Of a DNA stretch of 64,000 nucleotides, positions 8,213 through 16,887 are shown in pieces. The DNA lies in the NCBI RefSeq assembly GCF_003713065.1, contig NZ_CP033433.1, positions 841,001 to 905,000 on the forward strand, given 5' to 3'. A program made the translations under genes and the position numbers. The DNA comes from Cohnella candidum (lineage in GTDB: Bacteria; Bacillota; Bacilli; Paenibacillales; Paenibacillaceae). How positions within the stretch are numbered: the stretch's first letter is position 1; each line of letters starts with the position of its first letter. Under the pieces are notes generated by a model. The model did not search any database and was not told where the DNA came from. It saw only the letters and a program-made list of their open reading frames with translations.

Positions 8213-8773
8213 TCATCTTCCGGGCGCGTGCGCGTTCGGAGCTCCGGTGTTTTCCGGCGACGCCGGCGGTACGATGTTCCGCGGAATTTGCGGAACGATG
8301 CGGCCCACGATGTCGGCGAGTTCTTCCGCGAATCCGGCGACGGGGCGACCGCGCCTGACGTCCGCCCGGATTTCGCGAAGCCGCTGCGCCATGTCGATGT
8401 CGGCGGTCACCAGCGCGTTGATCCCGATCGGATCCTTCCGGAAGGCTTCGGCGACGGCGTATTTGACCGTTCCGACGCGCGACCGCTCCATGGCCGGATC
8501 GACGTCGATGCCGACGACGGCGTATTTGCCGAAGACGACGCAGTTGGCGCCTTTCACGCCGTGAATGCGCTTCGCGAGCGCCTCCAAGTGCGCCGCGGCC
8601 GACTTCGCGTTCGCGGTGTTGATCGGTGCCGGAGACGCGGCGTTCTGCGTTCTGACCTGAACGCCTCCGTTCGGCATCGGCGCTCCTTGCTTATTCGCGG
8701 CGCATCCGCTGAGCGCCGCGGCCGCGGCTGCGGCGAGCAACAACGCGCGGACCGATGTCCTGTATGTTTTCAA
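8213..8773 (-). CDS. YhcN/YlaJ family sporulation lipoprotein
   Basis: This 186-residue protein has a signal peptide with an alanine-rich core and a lipobox LSGC (Cys near residue 24), followed by a proline-rich linker and a YhcN/YlaJ domain (about 50-140) with VKGANCVVFGKYAVVGIDVD and a KDPIGINALVTADID motif. Members are spore lipoproteins implicated in germination in Bacillus. The start is a TTG at 8773 behind a GGTGGTGATC site. In Bacillus subtilis ylaJ stands directly before ylaK (phoH); here the two are neighbours but divergent. Confidence 0.85.
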   Translation of the reverse strand: MKTYRTSVRALLLAAAAAAALSGCAANKQGAPMPNGGVQVRTQNAASPAPINTANAKSAAAHLEALAKRIHGVKGANCVVFGKYAVVGIDVDPAMERSRVGTVKYAVAEAFRKDPIGINALVTADIDMAQRLREIRADVRRGRPVAGFAEELADIVGRIVPQIPRNIVPPASPENTGAPNAHAPGR

Positions 8774-8924
8774 CTGTGATCACCACCCCAGAGTATCTCC
8801 CGAATCCAGGTTCCGGCTTCGTTCGGGGACCCGAGATCGCCGGAACCGTGACGGCTTGCCCTGCTAGTATTTCCCCTGAGTCACGGCGCTATGTCCGAAT
8901 CATCGAATCCGGGAGGGACCACCG

Positions 8925-10256
8925 TTGAAAAAAATTTACGTCATCGACACGAATGTGCTGCTTCATGACCCGCTCGCGATGTTTGCTTTCGAGGAGAACG
9001 AGGTCATCATTCCGTCCGTCGTGCTGGAGGAGATCGACTCCAAAAAACGGCTGGCGGACGAAATCGGGCGCAACGCGCGCTTCGTATCGCGCGAGCTCGA
9101 CCGCATGCGGACGTCAGGGCATTTGCATAACGGCGTGGCGCTGGAAAGCGGGGGCATTCTGAAGGTCGAGATGAACCACCGCCGATTCGTCCGCGTCCAG
9201 GAATCGTTCGGGGAAATGACCAACGACAACCGCATCCTCGCGGTGGCGCTCAATTACCATATGGAAGAACAGGAAAAGGAGGAGTCCAGGCCGGTCATCC
9301 TCGTCAGCAAAGACGTGCTCGTCCGGGTGAAAGCCGACGTACTGGGCATTACGGCGCAGGATTATTTGACGGACCGGATCAGCGCGGATTCCGACCAGTA
9401 TAACGGGCACGTAACGCTGCGCGTCCATCCTTCGGTCATCGACGAATTTTACAACCAGCGCTCGCTGAACATAGCCGGTTTGGGCACCGCGAACCGGCTG
9501 CTGCCGAACGAATTCGTCATCCTGAAGGACGAATTGGGCACCTCCAAGTCGGCGCTGCTGAAGGTGACGCCGGACGGTCGCCGGCTGGAGCCGCTGCACC
9601 TGAGCAACGATCCCGTCTGGGGCATCACGGCGCGAAACGCGCAGCAGCGCATGGCGCTCGAGCTGCTGCTGAACGACGAGATTCCGCTCGTGACGTTGTC
9701 GGGTCGCGCGGGAACGGGGAAAACGCTGATCACCCTCGCGGCGGGACTGATGAAGGTGGAAGACGAGCACAAGTACAAGAAGCTCCTGATCGCCCGTCCC
9801 GTCGTGCCCATGGGGAAAGACATCGGCTATTTGCCGGGCGAAAAAGAAGAAAAGCTGCGTCCGTGGATGCAGCCCATTTACGACAATCTGGAGTTTTTGT
9901 TCGACACCAAGAAATCCGGGGACCTCGATAAAATCCTCATGGGGCTCGGCAGCATCCAGGTGGAAGCCCTGACTTATATCCGGGGACGATCCATCCCCGG
10001 CCAATTCATCATCATCGATGAAGCCCAGAACCTCAGTAAACACGAGGTGAAAACGATCGTCTCCCGCGTCGGGGAGAACAGCAAAATCGTGCTGCTCGGG
10101 GACCCGGAGCAGATCGACCATCCTTACCTGGACGCGCAAAGCAACGGTTTGACCTATTTGGTGGAGAGGTTCAAAGAGGAAGGCGTCAGCGGACACGTCA
10201 CGCTCGAGAAAGGAGAGCGTTCGCGCCTGGCCCAGCTGGCGGCGGAACGGTTATAA
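8925..10256 (+). CDS. PhoH-like protein with N-terminal PIN domain (YlaK type)
   Basis: This 443-residue protein combines an N-terminal PIN nuclease domain (about residues 1-145; D7 in YVIDTNVLLHDP and further acidic residues in MTNDNRILAVA) with a C-terminal PhoH P-loop ATPase (about 225-440; Walker A SGRAGTGKT near 257, Walker B IIDEAQN near 363). PIN-PhoH (PhoH2) proteins are reported to act as RNA helicase-nucleases. The start is TTG 8925 behind a GGGAGGGA site. It ends in a TTATAA palindrome whose other strand holds the stop codon of the convergent gene. Confidence 0.9.
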   Translation: MKKIYVIDTNVLLHDPLAMFAFEENEVIIPSVVLEEIDSKKRLADEIGRNARFVSRELDRMRTSGHLHNGVALESGGILKVEMNHRRFVRVQESFGEMTNDNRILAVALNYHMEEQEKEESRPVILVSKDVLVRVKADVLGITAQDYLTDRISADSDQYNGHVTLRVHPSVIDEFYNQRSLNIAGLGTANRLLPNEFVILKDELGTSKSALLKVTPDGRRLEPLHLSNDPVWGITARNAQQRMALELLLNDEIPLVTLSGRAGTGKTLITLAAGLMKVEDEHKYKKLLIARPVVPMGKDIGYLPGEKEEKLRPWMQPIYDNLEFLFDTKKSGDLDKILMGLGSIQVEALTYIRGRSIPGQFIIIDEAQNLSKHEVKTIVSRVGENSKIVLLGDPEQIDHPYLDAQSNGLTYLVERFKEEGVSGHVTLEKGERSRLAQLAAERL

Positions 10257-10754
10257 GCGGTCCGGGTTCCACCACTCGACACCACAATGGTAGGCGCGGG
10301 CGACTCGTTCCGCGAGGTCGGCGAGCTGCCTCTCGATCACCTGCCAACGCGTGTCGCCCTCCACGATTTCGGCGAGCAAATGTTCTTCCAGCTGCATCAA
10401 GGCCGGGGCGGTTTCCGCTTCCGGCCTTTGCTCGTTTAAGCGGAAGGCGGCGGCGTAAGCCAAATCGAAGTAAGCCCGGCCTTCCCGGCTGACGAACGCG
10501 AAATCGTCGAACCGGTCCGTGCCCCGTACGTTCTCCGAAGGAGCGCAGAGCAAATCGACCGGTTCGGCTTCCACTTTGTAGTGAGCGAGCAGCTCCAGCA
10601 CGTTTGGCAAGCCGGACGAATCGCCGAAAATGAGCAATTCCTTGTGTCGGTCGTACAGCACCGTCCGTTCCGCGATCCCTTTGACGATTTGGGCGTAAAA
10701 GCCCGGCGTTTTGCCCTCCGGCAGCCGCATCTCCAATCCGTACACGCGTTTCAT
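10251..10754 (-). CDS. Conserved hypothetical protein, 167 aa, convergent with phoH
   Basis: I do not recognise a named domain. The protein begins MKRVYGLEMRLPEGKTPG, appears soluble, mixes alpha and beta stretches, and ends with a helical part rich in glutamate and leucine (about residues 100-150). The start ATG 10754 has an AAGAGG site, and a TATAAT on the same strand (10793-10798) could be its -10. It overlaps the phoH stop by 6 bp tail to tail. Position next to phoH recalls ylaL of Bacillus subtilis, but I cannot confirm homology by eye. Confidence 0.65.
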   Translation of the reverse strand: MKRVYGLEMRLPEGKTPGFYAQIVKGIAERTVLYDRHKELLIFGDSSGLPNVLELLAHYKVEAEPVDLLCAPSENVRGTDRFDDFAFVSREGRAYFDLAYAAAFRLNEQRPEAETAPALMQLEEHLLAEIVEGDTRWQVIERQLADLAERVARAYHCGVEWWNPDRL

Positions 10755-10895
10755 CCGTTTCGGCCTCTTTTCCGTTCGATTGCGTTTTTCCCATTATAAC
10801 CGGTAAAGCGCTTCCGGAAAAAACAAGACATCGGCTTGCCGTCCTGTTATCATGGATGGAAGAACGGCAAGAACGCGAAAGATCAGGTGAACGAT

Positions 10896-12212
10896 GTGGC
10901 CCGTCGAAAAATCGCCTTGATATTCCTGCCTTTGTTTTTATTCGCCCTGATTCTGTCTCCTTGGGCATCCGCTCCGGTTCCCGAGGCTTCTTCGCCCCCT
11001 CGTCCCGCCGCCGGCCAGACGGAGGAGCCGGCACTGCCCGCGATCGCGGAGGAAGAGCCCGTCCGCTTGCGGGTGGCGGCTGCTCTGAACGAAGAGGAGT
11101 TCGAATACTTTCGGAAAACGATTGAGCGACAATCCTATCAATTGCCGGACGTGACGGTGGAATTGGAACGGACGCCCCCAGAGGAAGCGTTCGCGGCGTT
11201 CGGCCAAGCTTCCCGGATCGGGGAGGCGGCCGATGTCATGCTGGTCGATAACGAGTGGGTGAAAACGTTCGCCTCTTCCGGCTACTTGATGCCCGCGGAC
11301 GGAGCGTTCGTCGGGGAAGCGCTGGCCGAGCAGTTCGACGCGGTAGCCGCGCCGCTCAAATGGAACGGCTACATCTGGGCCGTGCCGCGAGATTTCGATC
11401 CTTATGTCCTCGTGTGGAACCTTGCGGCGCTGCGGACGGTCACGGGAGAATCCGCAACCCCTCCGCAGGACTTGGCGCAATGGTCCGACCTGGCGGCCAA
11501 AAGCCGTGCGCTGCAAGACCCGGTACGCTGGCTGGCAATCGACGGAGGAGACCCGTTCGCGCTGCTCGCCTGGGTGCAGGCGGTGTCGGGACAGCGTACG
11601 GATACGTTATGGAGTGAGAATGGGAATCCTTGGAGCGGTACGCCTAGAGGAGAAGCGATGGCGCTGCTGGAGCGGGAGAGGGAGGGGGCGGCGTTCGGGA
11701 ACGGTTCGCGGGCGATCGCGGAGACGCTGGCGGCGGGCTCGGTCGTTTCGGCCATCCTGCCATACTCGGTAGCGAGGAAGCTGACTTCGGAACGCGAAGG
11801 AGCGGGCAGCGTGATCCTGCAGATGGATCGAGCCGCATGGAAGCAGCCCTACGCTTGGCCGCGGGGGCGCAGCTTCGTCATTTCTTCGCGCACGAAAGCG
11901 GAAGATGCCGCCCGCCGGTGGATCGCGGCGATGACCGACGCGTCCGTCCAGACGGACAATTTGTCGACGAACGGCAAGCTGCCCGTCTACCGGTCCGCAT
12001 ACCGGAGCGGAAGCTCGGTATCCTCCTTATTTCCGGGCAACTCCTCGTCGTCGTTTCCCTACCGGTCGCCCGTAGACTTCGGTCCGGAGCTTCCGGCGCG
12101 GCTGCAGGAATTGCAAAAGCTGTGGAGAGAATTCACGTCGGGCACGATCGGACTCGAGCAATGGATCGGGCGCTGGCGCGAGGCGTCAGCCGACTTTCAG
12201 CTCGACGATTAA
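10896..12212 (+). CDS. Extracellular solute-binding protein family 1-like, no lipobox
   Basis: This 438-residue protein has an N-terminal hydrophobic segment (about residues 5-22) and a two-lobed solute-binding layout, with ADVMLVDNEWVKTFASSGYLMPAD and WNGYIWAVPRDFDPYVLVWN typical of family 1 sugar-type binders. GTG 10896 is chosen for its AGGTGA site. There is no cysteine anywhere in the protein, so it cannot be a lipoprotein; it is either membrane-anchored by its uncleaved helix or secreted. No ABC permease or ATPase genes stand beside it. The last 27 bp overlap the convergent gene. Confidence 0.75.
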   Translation: MARRKIALIFLPLFLFALILSPWASAPVPEASSPPRPAAGQTEEPALPAIAEEEPVRLRVAAALNEEEFEYFRKTIERQSYQLPDVTVELERTPPEEAFAAFGQASRIGEAADVMLVDNEWVKTFASSGYLMPADGAFVGEALAEQFDAVAAPLKWNGYIWAVPRDFDPYVLVWNLAALRTVTGESATPPQDLAQWSDLAAKSRALQDPVRWLAIDGGDPFALLAWVQAVSGQRTDTLWSENGNPWSGTPRGEAMALLEREREGAAFGNGSRAIAETLAAGSVVSAILPYSVARKLTSEREGAGSVILQMDRAAWKQPYAWPRGRSFVISSRTKAEDAARRWIAAMTDASVQTDNLSTNGKLPVYRSAYRSGSSVSSLFPGNSSSSFPYRSPVDFGPELPARLQELQKLWREFTSGTIGLEQWIGRWREASADFQLDD

Positions 12213-13268
12213 CCGCCCCGGCTCGATCGCGACGCTCTGGGCTTTCACGAACTTGATCAGCTTCTGCGGGTAGAAGCCCAGGTCGAACTCGCGTTCCAGA
12301 TCCGCCCGGGTCGTATCCGGCAGATCCAGCCCGTTGAAATTCAGGGAATCGACATGGAAGACGATGGCGTTCTCCGGTTCGTCTTGCAGCGAATAATGGC
12401 CGCCGATCGTGACTTGCAGATCGCCGTTGTCTCCGGTGAGCACCATGCGGTCTTGCTCGAACCGGATGTTGAATTGCTTGAAATCCGGATTGCGGCTGCG
12501 CAGGAACTCGTTCAATTGCTTGTCCGTAATCGTCAGTTTCGTTTTCAACCCTTTGGTCTGCATCGTTTCCGGATGTTCCTGAATCCACTTTGGAAGATCC
12601 TGCATGGCCGTCGTGAGCTCCCGGAAGTTCCGCCGCACTTCGTACAGCCCGACGTTTTTCCAATAGCTTTCGAGCTCGGCCATCATTTGGCGGAGATGGG
12701 CTTCGTCGCCGCTGGAAGCGAGTGCCTTGTCGATTTCGTCCTGCAGGGCGAGCAGCCTTTCGCGCTGCTTTACAAGATTGTCTTCCACGGCGGCGAGCTC
12801 GTTTTTGTCCTGTTGGAGGGAAACGTAGCCTTCTTTCAGAAGGCGGTATTGGTCGGTGTATTGGTTCAAGACCTGCCGGTCGGAACTGATCAAGAGGTCC
12901 ATCATTTCCCAGGTACGGAGCAGCTCGGAGAGCGAGCCGGCGTTCAGCAGGGCGGACAGGACGAAATCCTTTTGGCCCATATAGTAAGCCCGCAACACCC
13001 TTCCGGCTTTCTCCCGTTGGGCGGAAATGGCGATTTCCTGTTCGGCGAGCTTCTGTTCGCTTTGCCCGATTTTCGTTTCCGTCTCCTGCTTCAGGGTGCC
13101 GATTCGGCCGATTTCGCGATCGATCTCGACGACGGACAAGCTTTTTTCGAGCAGCTTCTTCGTCTCCTCGGGAAGAGGGTCGGCGTAAGCCGGCAGCGGA
13201 GCGGCGGCGCGGGATATGGCGAGCAGCAGTATGATCGCGAGCGTGGCGGCCCAGGTCAGGCGGCGCAT
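12186..13268 (-). CDS. Secreted coiled-coil protein of unknown function
   Basis: This 360-residue protein starts at ATG 13268 behind GAAAGGAGGG. A signal peptide (about residues 1-29, ending PAYADP) is followed by a long heptad-rich coiled coil (about 35-215) reminiscent of the N-terminal part of CwlO/PcsB cell wall hydrolases or their regulators. A beta-rich C-terminal domain (about 240-360) with LTITDKQLNEFLRSRNPDF follows, and no NlpC/P60 catalytic domain is present. A role at the cell surface is inferred from the signal peptide and coiled coil only. It overlaps the end of the solute-binding gene by 27 bp and diverges from the methyltransferase at 13363. Confidence 0.7.
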   Translation of the reverse strand: MRRLTWAATLAIILLLAISRAAAPLPAYADPLPEETKKLLEKSLSVVEIDREIGRIGTLKQETETKIGQSEQKLAEQEIAISAQREKAGRVLRAYYMGQKDFVLSALLNAGSLSELLRTWEMMDLLISSDRQVLNQYTDQYRLLKEGYVSLQQDKNELAAVEDNLVKQRERLLALQDEIDKALASSGDEAHLRQMMAELESYWKNVGLYEVRRNFRELTTAMQDLPKWIQEHPETMQTKGLKTKLTITDKQLNEFLRSRNPDFKQFNIRFEQDRMVLTGDNGDLQVTIGGHYSLQDEPENAIVFHVDSLNFNGLDLPDTTRADLEREFDLGFYPQKLIKFVKAQSVAIEPGRLIVELKVG

Positions 13269-13362
13269 CGGGACCCTCCTTTCGGCGGCCTCGCAGGCGG
13301 CGCGGGTAGTCCAACATATGTGTCCGTCTATTATAATATGACGGAAGGGAAGGGGAAAGGTC

Positions 13363-14511
13363 GTGCAAGTCCAAACGATGATCGAAGCCGTCCGCGGGGA
13401 AATCGCGTCGCGTCCGAGGGACGGTTGGCGGCGGGACGGCGGTTCCGTTCCCTGCATCACGTTCCGCGATTATATGGCGTTGTGCCTGTACCATCCGGAG
13501 TTCGGCTATTACCGTTCCGGGAAAATCCGCGTCGGCCGGGAAGGCGATTTCTATACGAGCGCTTTCGTGGGGGACATCATGGGGACGCAGCTGGCCGAGA
13601 AATTGGCGGAGCTGGCCTCGGAGTCGTTTCCGGACGGAAAGAGAGTGGAAGTCGTCGATTGGGGCGGCGGAACGGGCCGGCTCGGCAGTCAAATGCTCGA
13701 AGCGTGGAAGTCATTGGGCGGCGCCGGTGAACGGTTCGCGCTTACGGTGCTGGACGCCAACCCTTCGCATCGGCGGCAAGCGGAAGAGGCGCTCGCGGAT
13801 TCCGTCGTCTCAGGCAGAGCCCGCATCATGGCTCCTGAGGCGGCGAACGAGGAGGACTGGAAAAGCCGTCATGTGATCGTGGTCGCCAATGAGCTGCTGG
13901 ACGCCTTTCCGGTTCATCGCGTGACGAGAAGCGACGGCCGGCTGCTGGAGCGGGGAGTTTGCTGGGACGAGGAAAGCGCGAAGCTGGCCGACTGCTTCAC
14001 GGAGCCGAGCGACGCGCGGCTGACGGAGTGGCTGGAGCGGCAATCCGTCTCGCTCGCGGAAGGCCAGACGACGGAAATCGGCCTGGACGGCGCCGATTGG
14101 ACCGTGGAGCTGGCTTCCCGCCTCGGAAATGCGCTTCTCGTCCTGATCGATTACGGGGACTCGACCGCCGAATTGACGGGCCGTCACCGAATGGACGGTA
14201 CGCTGCTGTGCTACGGCCGCCACCGGGCGCATGGAGATCCGTTCCGCGGACCGGGCGAGGAGGATATGACGGCCCACGTGGATTTTGAACTGATTCGAGA
14301 CCGCGCGTCTTCCGCGGGCTGGCGGGAACGTTGGTACGGCACGCAGAAGGCGTTCCTGGTGGAGTCGGGCGTGCTGGCCAAGCTGGCCGATCACGCGATA
14401 GCGGATCCGTTCCATCCCGTCGCCAGACGCAACCGCGCGATCCGCCAGCTTCTACTGTCGGATGGGATGAGCGAGCTGTTCAAGGTGCAGATTTGGGACA
14501 AATCGTTATAG
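13363..14511 (+). CDS. MidA-like class I SAM-dependent methyltransferase (COG1565/DUF185)
   Basis: This 382-residue protein carries the SAM-binding glycine motif VVDWGGGTGRLG near residues 95-106 and the DUF185 signature YYRSGKIRVGREGDFYTS close to the N terminus. A later VVANELLDAFPVHR motif is also typical. The mitochondrial relative NDUFAF7 methylates an arginine of a respiratory complex I subunit; the bacterial substrate is unknown. The start is GTG 13363 behind AAGGGGAAAGG. It is a single gene closed by the terminator at 14520. Confidence 0.85.
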   Translation: MQVQTMIEAVRGEIASRPRDGWRRDGGSVPCITFRDYMALCLYHPEFGYYRSGKIRVGREGDFYTSAFVGDIMGTQLAEKLAELASESFPDGKRVEVVDWGGGTGRLGSQMLEAWKSLGGAGERFALTVLDANPSHRRQAEEALADSVVSGRARIMAPEAANEEDWKSRHVIVVANELLDAFPVHRVTRSDGRLLERGVCWDEESAKLADCFTEPSDARLTEWLERQSVSLAEGQTTEIGLDGADWTVELASRLGNALLVLIDYGDSTAELTGRHRMDGTLLCYGRHRAHGDPFRGPGEEDMTAHVDFELIRDRASSAGWRERWYGTQKAFLVESGVLAKLADHAIADPFHPVARRNRAIRQLLLSDGMSELFKVQIWDKSL

Positions 14512-14519
14512 CTAAGGAA

Positions 14520-14555
14520 AAAACCTCCCGTCCGGCGATCCGGGCGGGAGGTTTT
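14520..14555. terminator. Bidirectional terminator between convergent genes
   Basis: A 16-bp stem (AAAACCTCCCGTCCGG with its near-perfect complement, 4-nt CGAT loop) has A and T tracts on both sides. It serves the methyltransferase gene and the convergent DUF2626 gene. Confidence 0.85.
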
Positions 14556-14595
14556 GCGTTATGCGGTGTATATGTACCGCCATGTCGGCCGGCGG

Positions 14596-14832
14596 TTACA
14601 GCGGCAGGCCCATTTCGAATACGGACCAATAGGTGAAGGCGACGAACGCCACGACCATATAGCCCCAGAACATCATTAAGTATGCGCGTTCGGTGAAGTT
14701 CAAGTAGCCGACCAGGAAAAACACGGCCGTCTGAATGAAGAACAACAGCGCCATTTCGTACATGTCGCCCGCGAATGCCATGAGGGCGATCGCAAGCGTC
14801 CAGAAGCCCAAAACCCGGAACATACGTGCCAC
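14596..14832 (-). CDS. DUF2626 (YqgY-like) small membrane protein
   Basis: This 78-residue protein has three closely packed hydrophobic segments and the motif MARMFRVLGFWTLAIALMAFAGDM, which matches the DUF2626 family as I remember it. The GTG at 14832, with an AGAGGGGG site just before it, is preferred over an in-frame upstream start at 14949, which would add an implausible cysteine-rich head. The function is unknown; the protein is found across Bacillales. It has its own promoter at 14876-14905. Confidence 0.75.
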   Translation of the reverse strand: MARMFRVLGFWTLAIALMAFAGDMYEMALLFFIQTAVFFLVGYLNFTERAYLMMFWGYMVVAFVAFTYWSVFEMGLPL

Positions 14833-14875
14833 GAAGTATCCCCCTCTCTTCCAATCCACCCGATTTCTACAGCAT

Positions 14876-14905
14876 ATTATACCGTTTTCACCAGGCGGGT
14901 GTAAA
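14876..14905 (-). promoter_or_regulatory. Sigma-A promoter of the DUF2626 gene
   Basis: On the complement, TTTACA (14905-14900, 5 of 6) and TATAAT (14881-14876) are separated by 18 bp, about 45 bp before the GTG start. Confidence 0.55.
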
Positions 14906-15006
14906 CCGCAAGAAGTGACGAAGTGGCAAACTTTTCGTCCTGCAACCATTATTCCCCGTGCGTTTCGCCCTTATGCGCGTTTCGCCGATTCTCCCTTCGT
15001 CCGAAG

Positions 15007-15035
15007 GTATAGCGGTTGGAAAAATGGATATACCT
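15007..15035 (+). promoter_or_regulatory. rsfA: Candidate sigma-F/sigma-G promoter of rsfA
   Basis: GTATA (15007-15011), a perfect forespore -35 core, is followed after 14 bp by GGATATACCT (15026-15035). This resembles the sigma-F -10 consensus and has the same layout and near-identical -10 as the candidate before sigG (GAATA, 14 bp, GGAGATACTT). The remainder of the 299-bp gap 14833-15131 shows only the DUF2626 promoter. Confidence 0.4.
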
Positions 15036-15131
15036 AGGAGTATCCGATAGATTCTATGAATTCTACTACGGGCATAGAAATGAATGAAGAAGCGAACGAA
15101 TTCAAGTGGAGCAAGGAGGCTCGATTATCCC

Positions 15132-15776
15132 ATGACGGCTGTGAGACAAGACGCATGGAGCCCGGATGACGATTTGATCCTGGCGGAGGTCACGCTTCGC
15201 CATATTCGGGACGGCAGCACGCAATTGGCCGCGTTCGAGGAGGTGGGCCAGCGCATCGGGAGGACTTCCGCCGCCTGCGGGTTCCGGTGGAACAGCTGCG
15301 TCCGCAAACGGTACGATGAAGCGATCGGAATGGCCAAGCAGCAGCGCCAAAAACGCAACTATTTGAAAAAACAGGGCATCTCCTCGATCTCCGGCGCCGA
15401 ACGCCTGGTCGCCGAGGACGGGGACGCCGTTAAAGCGGATCTCCTTTCCGCGGAATCTTTATCCCTGGACGCGATCATCCGGTATTTGCGCCAATGGAAG
15501 GGTACCGTGCAGGATATGAGCCGGCAAATCCGCCAGCTCGAGAAAGAAGTGAAAGAGAAGGACGAACAGCTGAGAGAATTCAAAGAACAGAACGAAAAGC
15601 TCAGCAAGGAAGTGGACGAAGTCCAGACCGACTATCAGGTCGTCAACGACGATTACAAGGCGCTGATCCGGATCATGGACAGGGCCCGCCGGCTTGCGTT
15701 TCTGGCCGAAGAGCCCGAGGAAGACCGGGCGCGTTTCAAAATGGACGCCAACGGGAACCTGGAACGAATCGAATAG
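15132..15776 (+). CDS. rsfA: RsfA family prespore-specific transcription factor
   Basis: This 214-residue protein begins MTAVRQDAWSPDDDLILAE and has an N-terminal Myb/SANT-like DNA-binding region (about residues 1-60, with RTSAACGFRWNSCVRKRY). A charged coiled coil (about 120-185) can dimerise. RsfA (YlbO) fine-tunes sigma-F-dependent gene expression in the forespore. The ATG at 15132 fits the family N terminus; an AAGGAGG stands 12 nt upstream. In Bacillus subtilis rsfA (ylbO) is also near panE (ylbQ), as here. Confidence 0.9.
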   Translation: MTAVRQDAWSPDDDLILAEVTLRHIRDGSTQLAAFEEVGQRIGRTSAACGFRWNSCVRKRYDEAIGMAKQQRQKRNYLKKQGISSISGAERLVAEDGDAVKADLLSAESLSLDAIIRYLRQWKGTVQDMSRQIRQLEKEVKEKDEQLREFKEQNEKLSKEVDEVQTDYQVVNDDYKALIRIMDRARRLAFLAEEPEEDRARFKMDANGNLERIE

Positions 15777-15918
15777 CCGGCGAAATCCCGCCAAACAACC
15801 TGCACGGAGAAACCCGGGCGGGTTGTTCGCGTTTTGTCCCCGTTTTTCCGCGATCGGGCGACTTTAACGGAAATCCTTGGTATGATAGGAAAAAACGTGA
15901 CGAAGGATGCAGGAAACG

Positions 15919-16887
15919 ATGAAAGGTGTGGCGGTATTCGGCGGAGGCGCGCTCGGCATGCTGCTGGCGGGGAAGCTGGCGTTGGCCGAGGTTCCCGTAA
16001 CGGTATGGACGAGAACGGAAGGGCAAGCCGCGAAAATCCGGGAGGCGGGAATCTCGATCGAACAGCCGGGGCGCGATCCGGCGCAAGCGGTTCGATTGGA
16101 CGCGGCAGCTTTCGGCGATGTGCACCCCGGCTACGAGGGGATCGTGCTGGTCGCGCTCAAGCAAACGTCGCTAAACGAACCGCTGTTGGCCGAGATGAGG
16201 AGAAAGCTTGGGGAAGGCGCCGGCATCGTGCTGTTCCAGAACGGGATCGGGCATGTGGAGCGCGCGGCTTCCTTCCTGCCGGGAAGGGAGCTGCTGGCGG
16301 CAGTCACGACGGAAGGAGCTTTGCGGATCGGGGAAACGGCCGTCCGTCATACCGGCTCGGGGGAAACCTGGATCGGCCGATGGGAACCGGAAGCGGACAC
16401 GCCGGCGGATAGCGGGAAACCGTCCTTGCCGGAAGCCGCGGCAAACGCGTTGGAAAAGGCAGGATTTTCCGTCTTTGTGTCGAATCAAATCCGGGAGAGA
16501 ATGCTGCGGAAGCTGCTCGTCAATGCGGTTATCAACCCGCTGACGGCCCTCTGGAGAGTGACGAACGGCGAACTGCCGGCCACTCCCGAGAGGCTTTCGG
16601 CCATGCGGGCGCTTTTCCGGGAGACGGAAGGGATCCTGCGGCTGCACGGGTTGCGGAATGCCGACGATGACGAGCTGTGGGAAACCGTGCTCGGGGTCTG
16701 CACGGCCACGGCCGCCAACCGCTCGTCGATGCTTCAGGACGTCGATGCCGGCCGCGAGACGGAGATCGACGCCATGAACGGCGCCGTCAGCCGGATGGGC
16801 GAGGCTTCGGGTATGGAGGCGCCGTGGAACGCCGCAGTGACGGCTCTCGTGAAAGCCATCCTATCGCCGAAGGAGCGCGGGGTATGA
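15919..16887 (+). CDS. panE: 2-dehydropantoate 2-reductase (ketopantoate reductase)
   Basis: This 322-residue protein has an N-terminal NADPH-binding Rossmann motif (VFGGGALGMLLAGKLA, residues 5-20) and a helical C-terminal ApbA/PanE domain with RKLLVNAVINPLTAL, containing the conserved lysine and asparagine. It reduces ketopantoate to pantoate in pantothenate and coenzyme A synthesis. The ATG at 15919 has a GCAGGAAACG site, while the in-frame ATG at 15907 has none at proper distance. An extended -10 (TGG-TATGAT, 15881-15886) stands 33 bp upstream. The stop overlaps the next start (ATGA). Confidence 0.88.
   Translation: MKGVAVFGGGALGMLLAGKLALAEVPVTVWTRTEGQAAKIREAGISIEQPGRDPAQAVRLDAAAFGDVHPGYEGIVLVALKQTSLNEPLLAEMRRKLGEGAGIVLFQNGIGHVERAASFLPGRELLAAVTTEGALRIGETAVRHTGSGETWIGRWEPEADTPADSGKPSLPEAAANALEKAGFSVFVSNQIRERMLRKLLVNAVINPLTALWRVTNGELPATPERLSAMRALFRETEGILRLHGLRNADDDELWETVLGVCTATAANRSSMLQDVDAGRETEIDAMNGAVSRMGEASGMEAPWNAAVTALVKAILSPKERGV

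Noticed and set aside
8792..8800. GGAGATACT on the minus strand before the YlaJ-like gene, identical to the sigG -10 core
   Set aside because: It lies so close to the start codon that the transcript would lack most of the ribosome binding site, and no matching -35 is found.
14596..14949. Longer form of the DUF2626 protein starting at 14949
   Set aside because: The added 39 residues cross the promoter at 14876-14905 and do not resemble the family; GTG 14832 has a good ribosome binding site.
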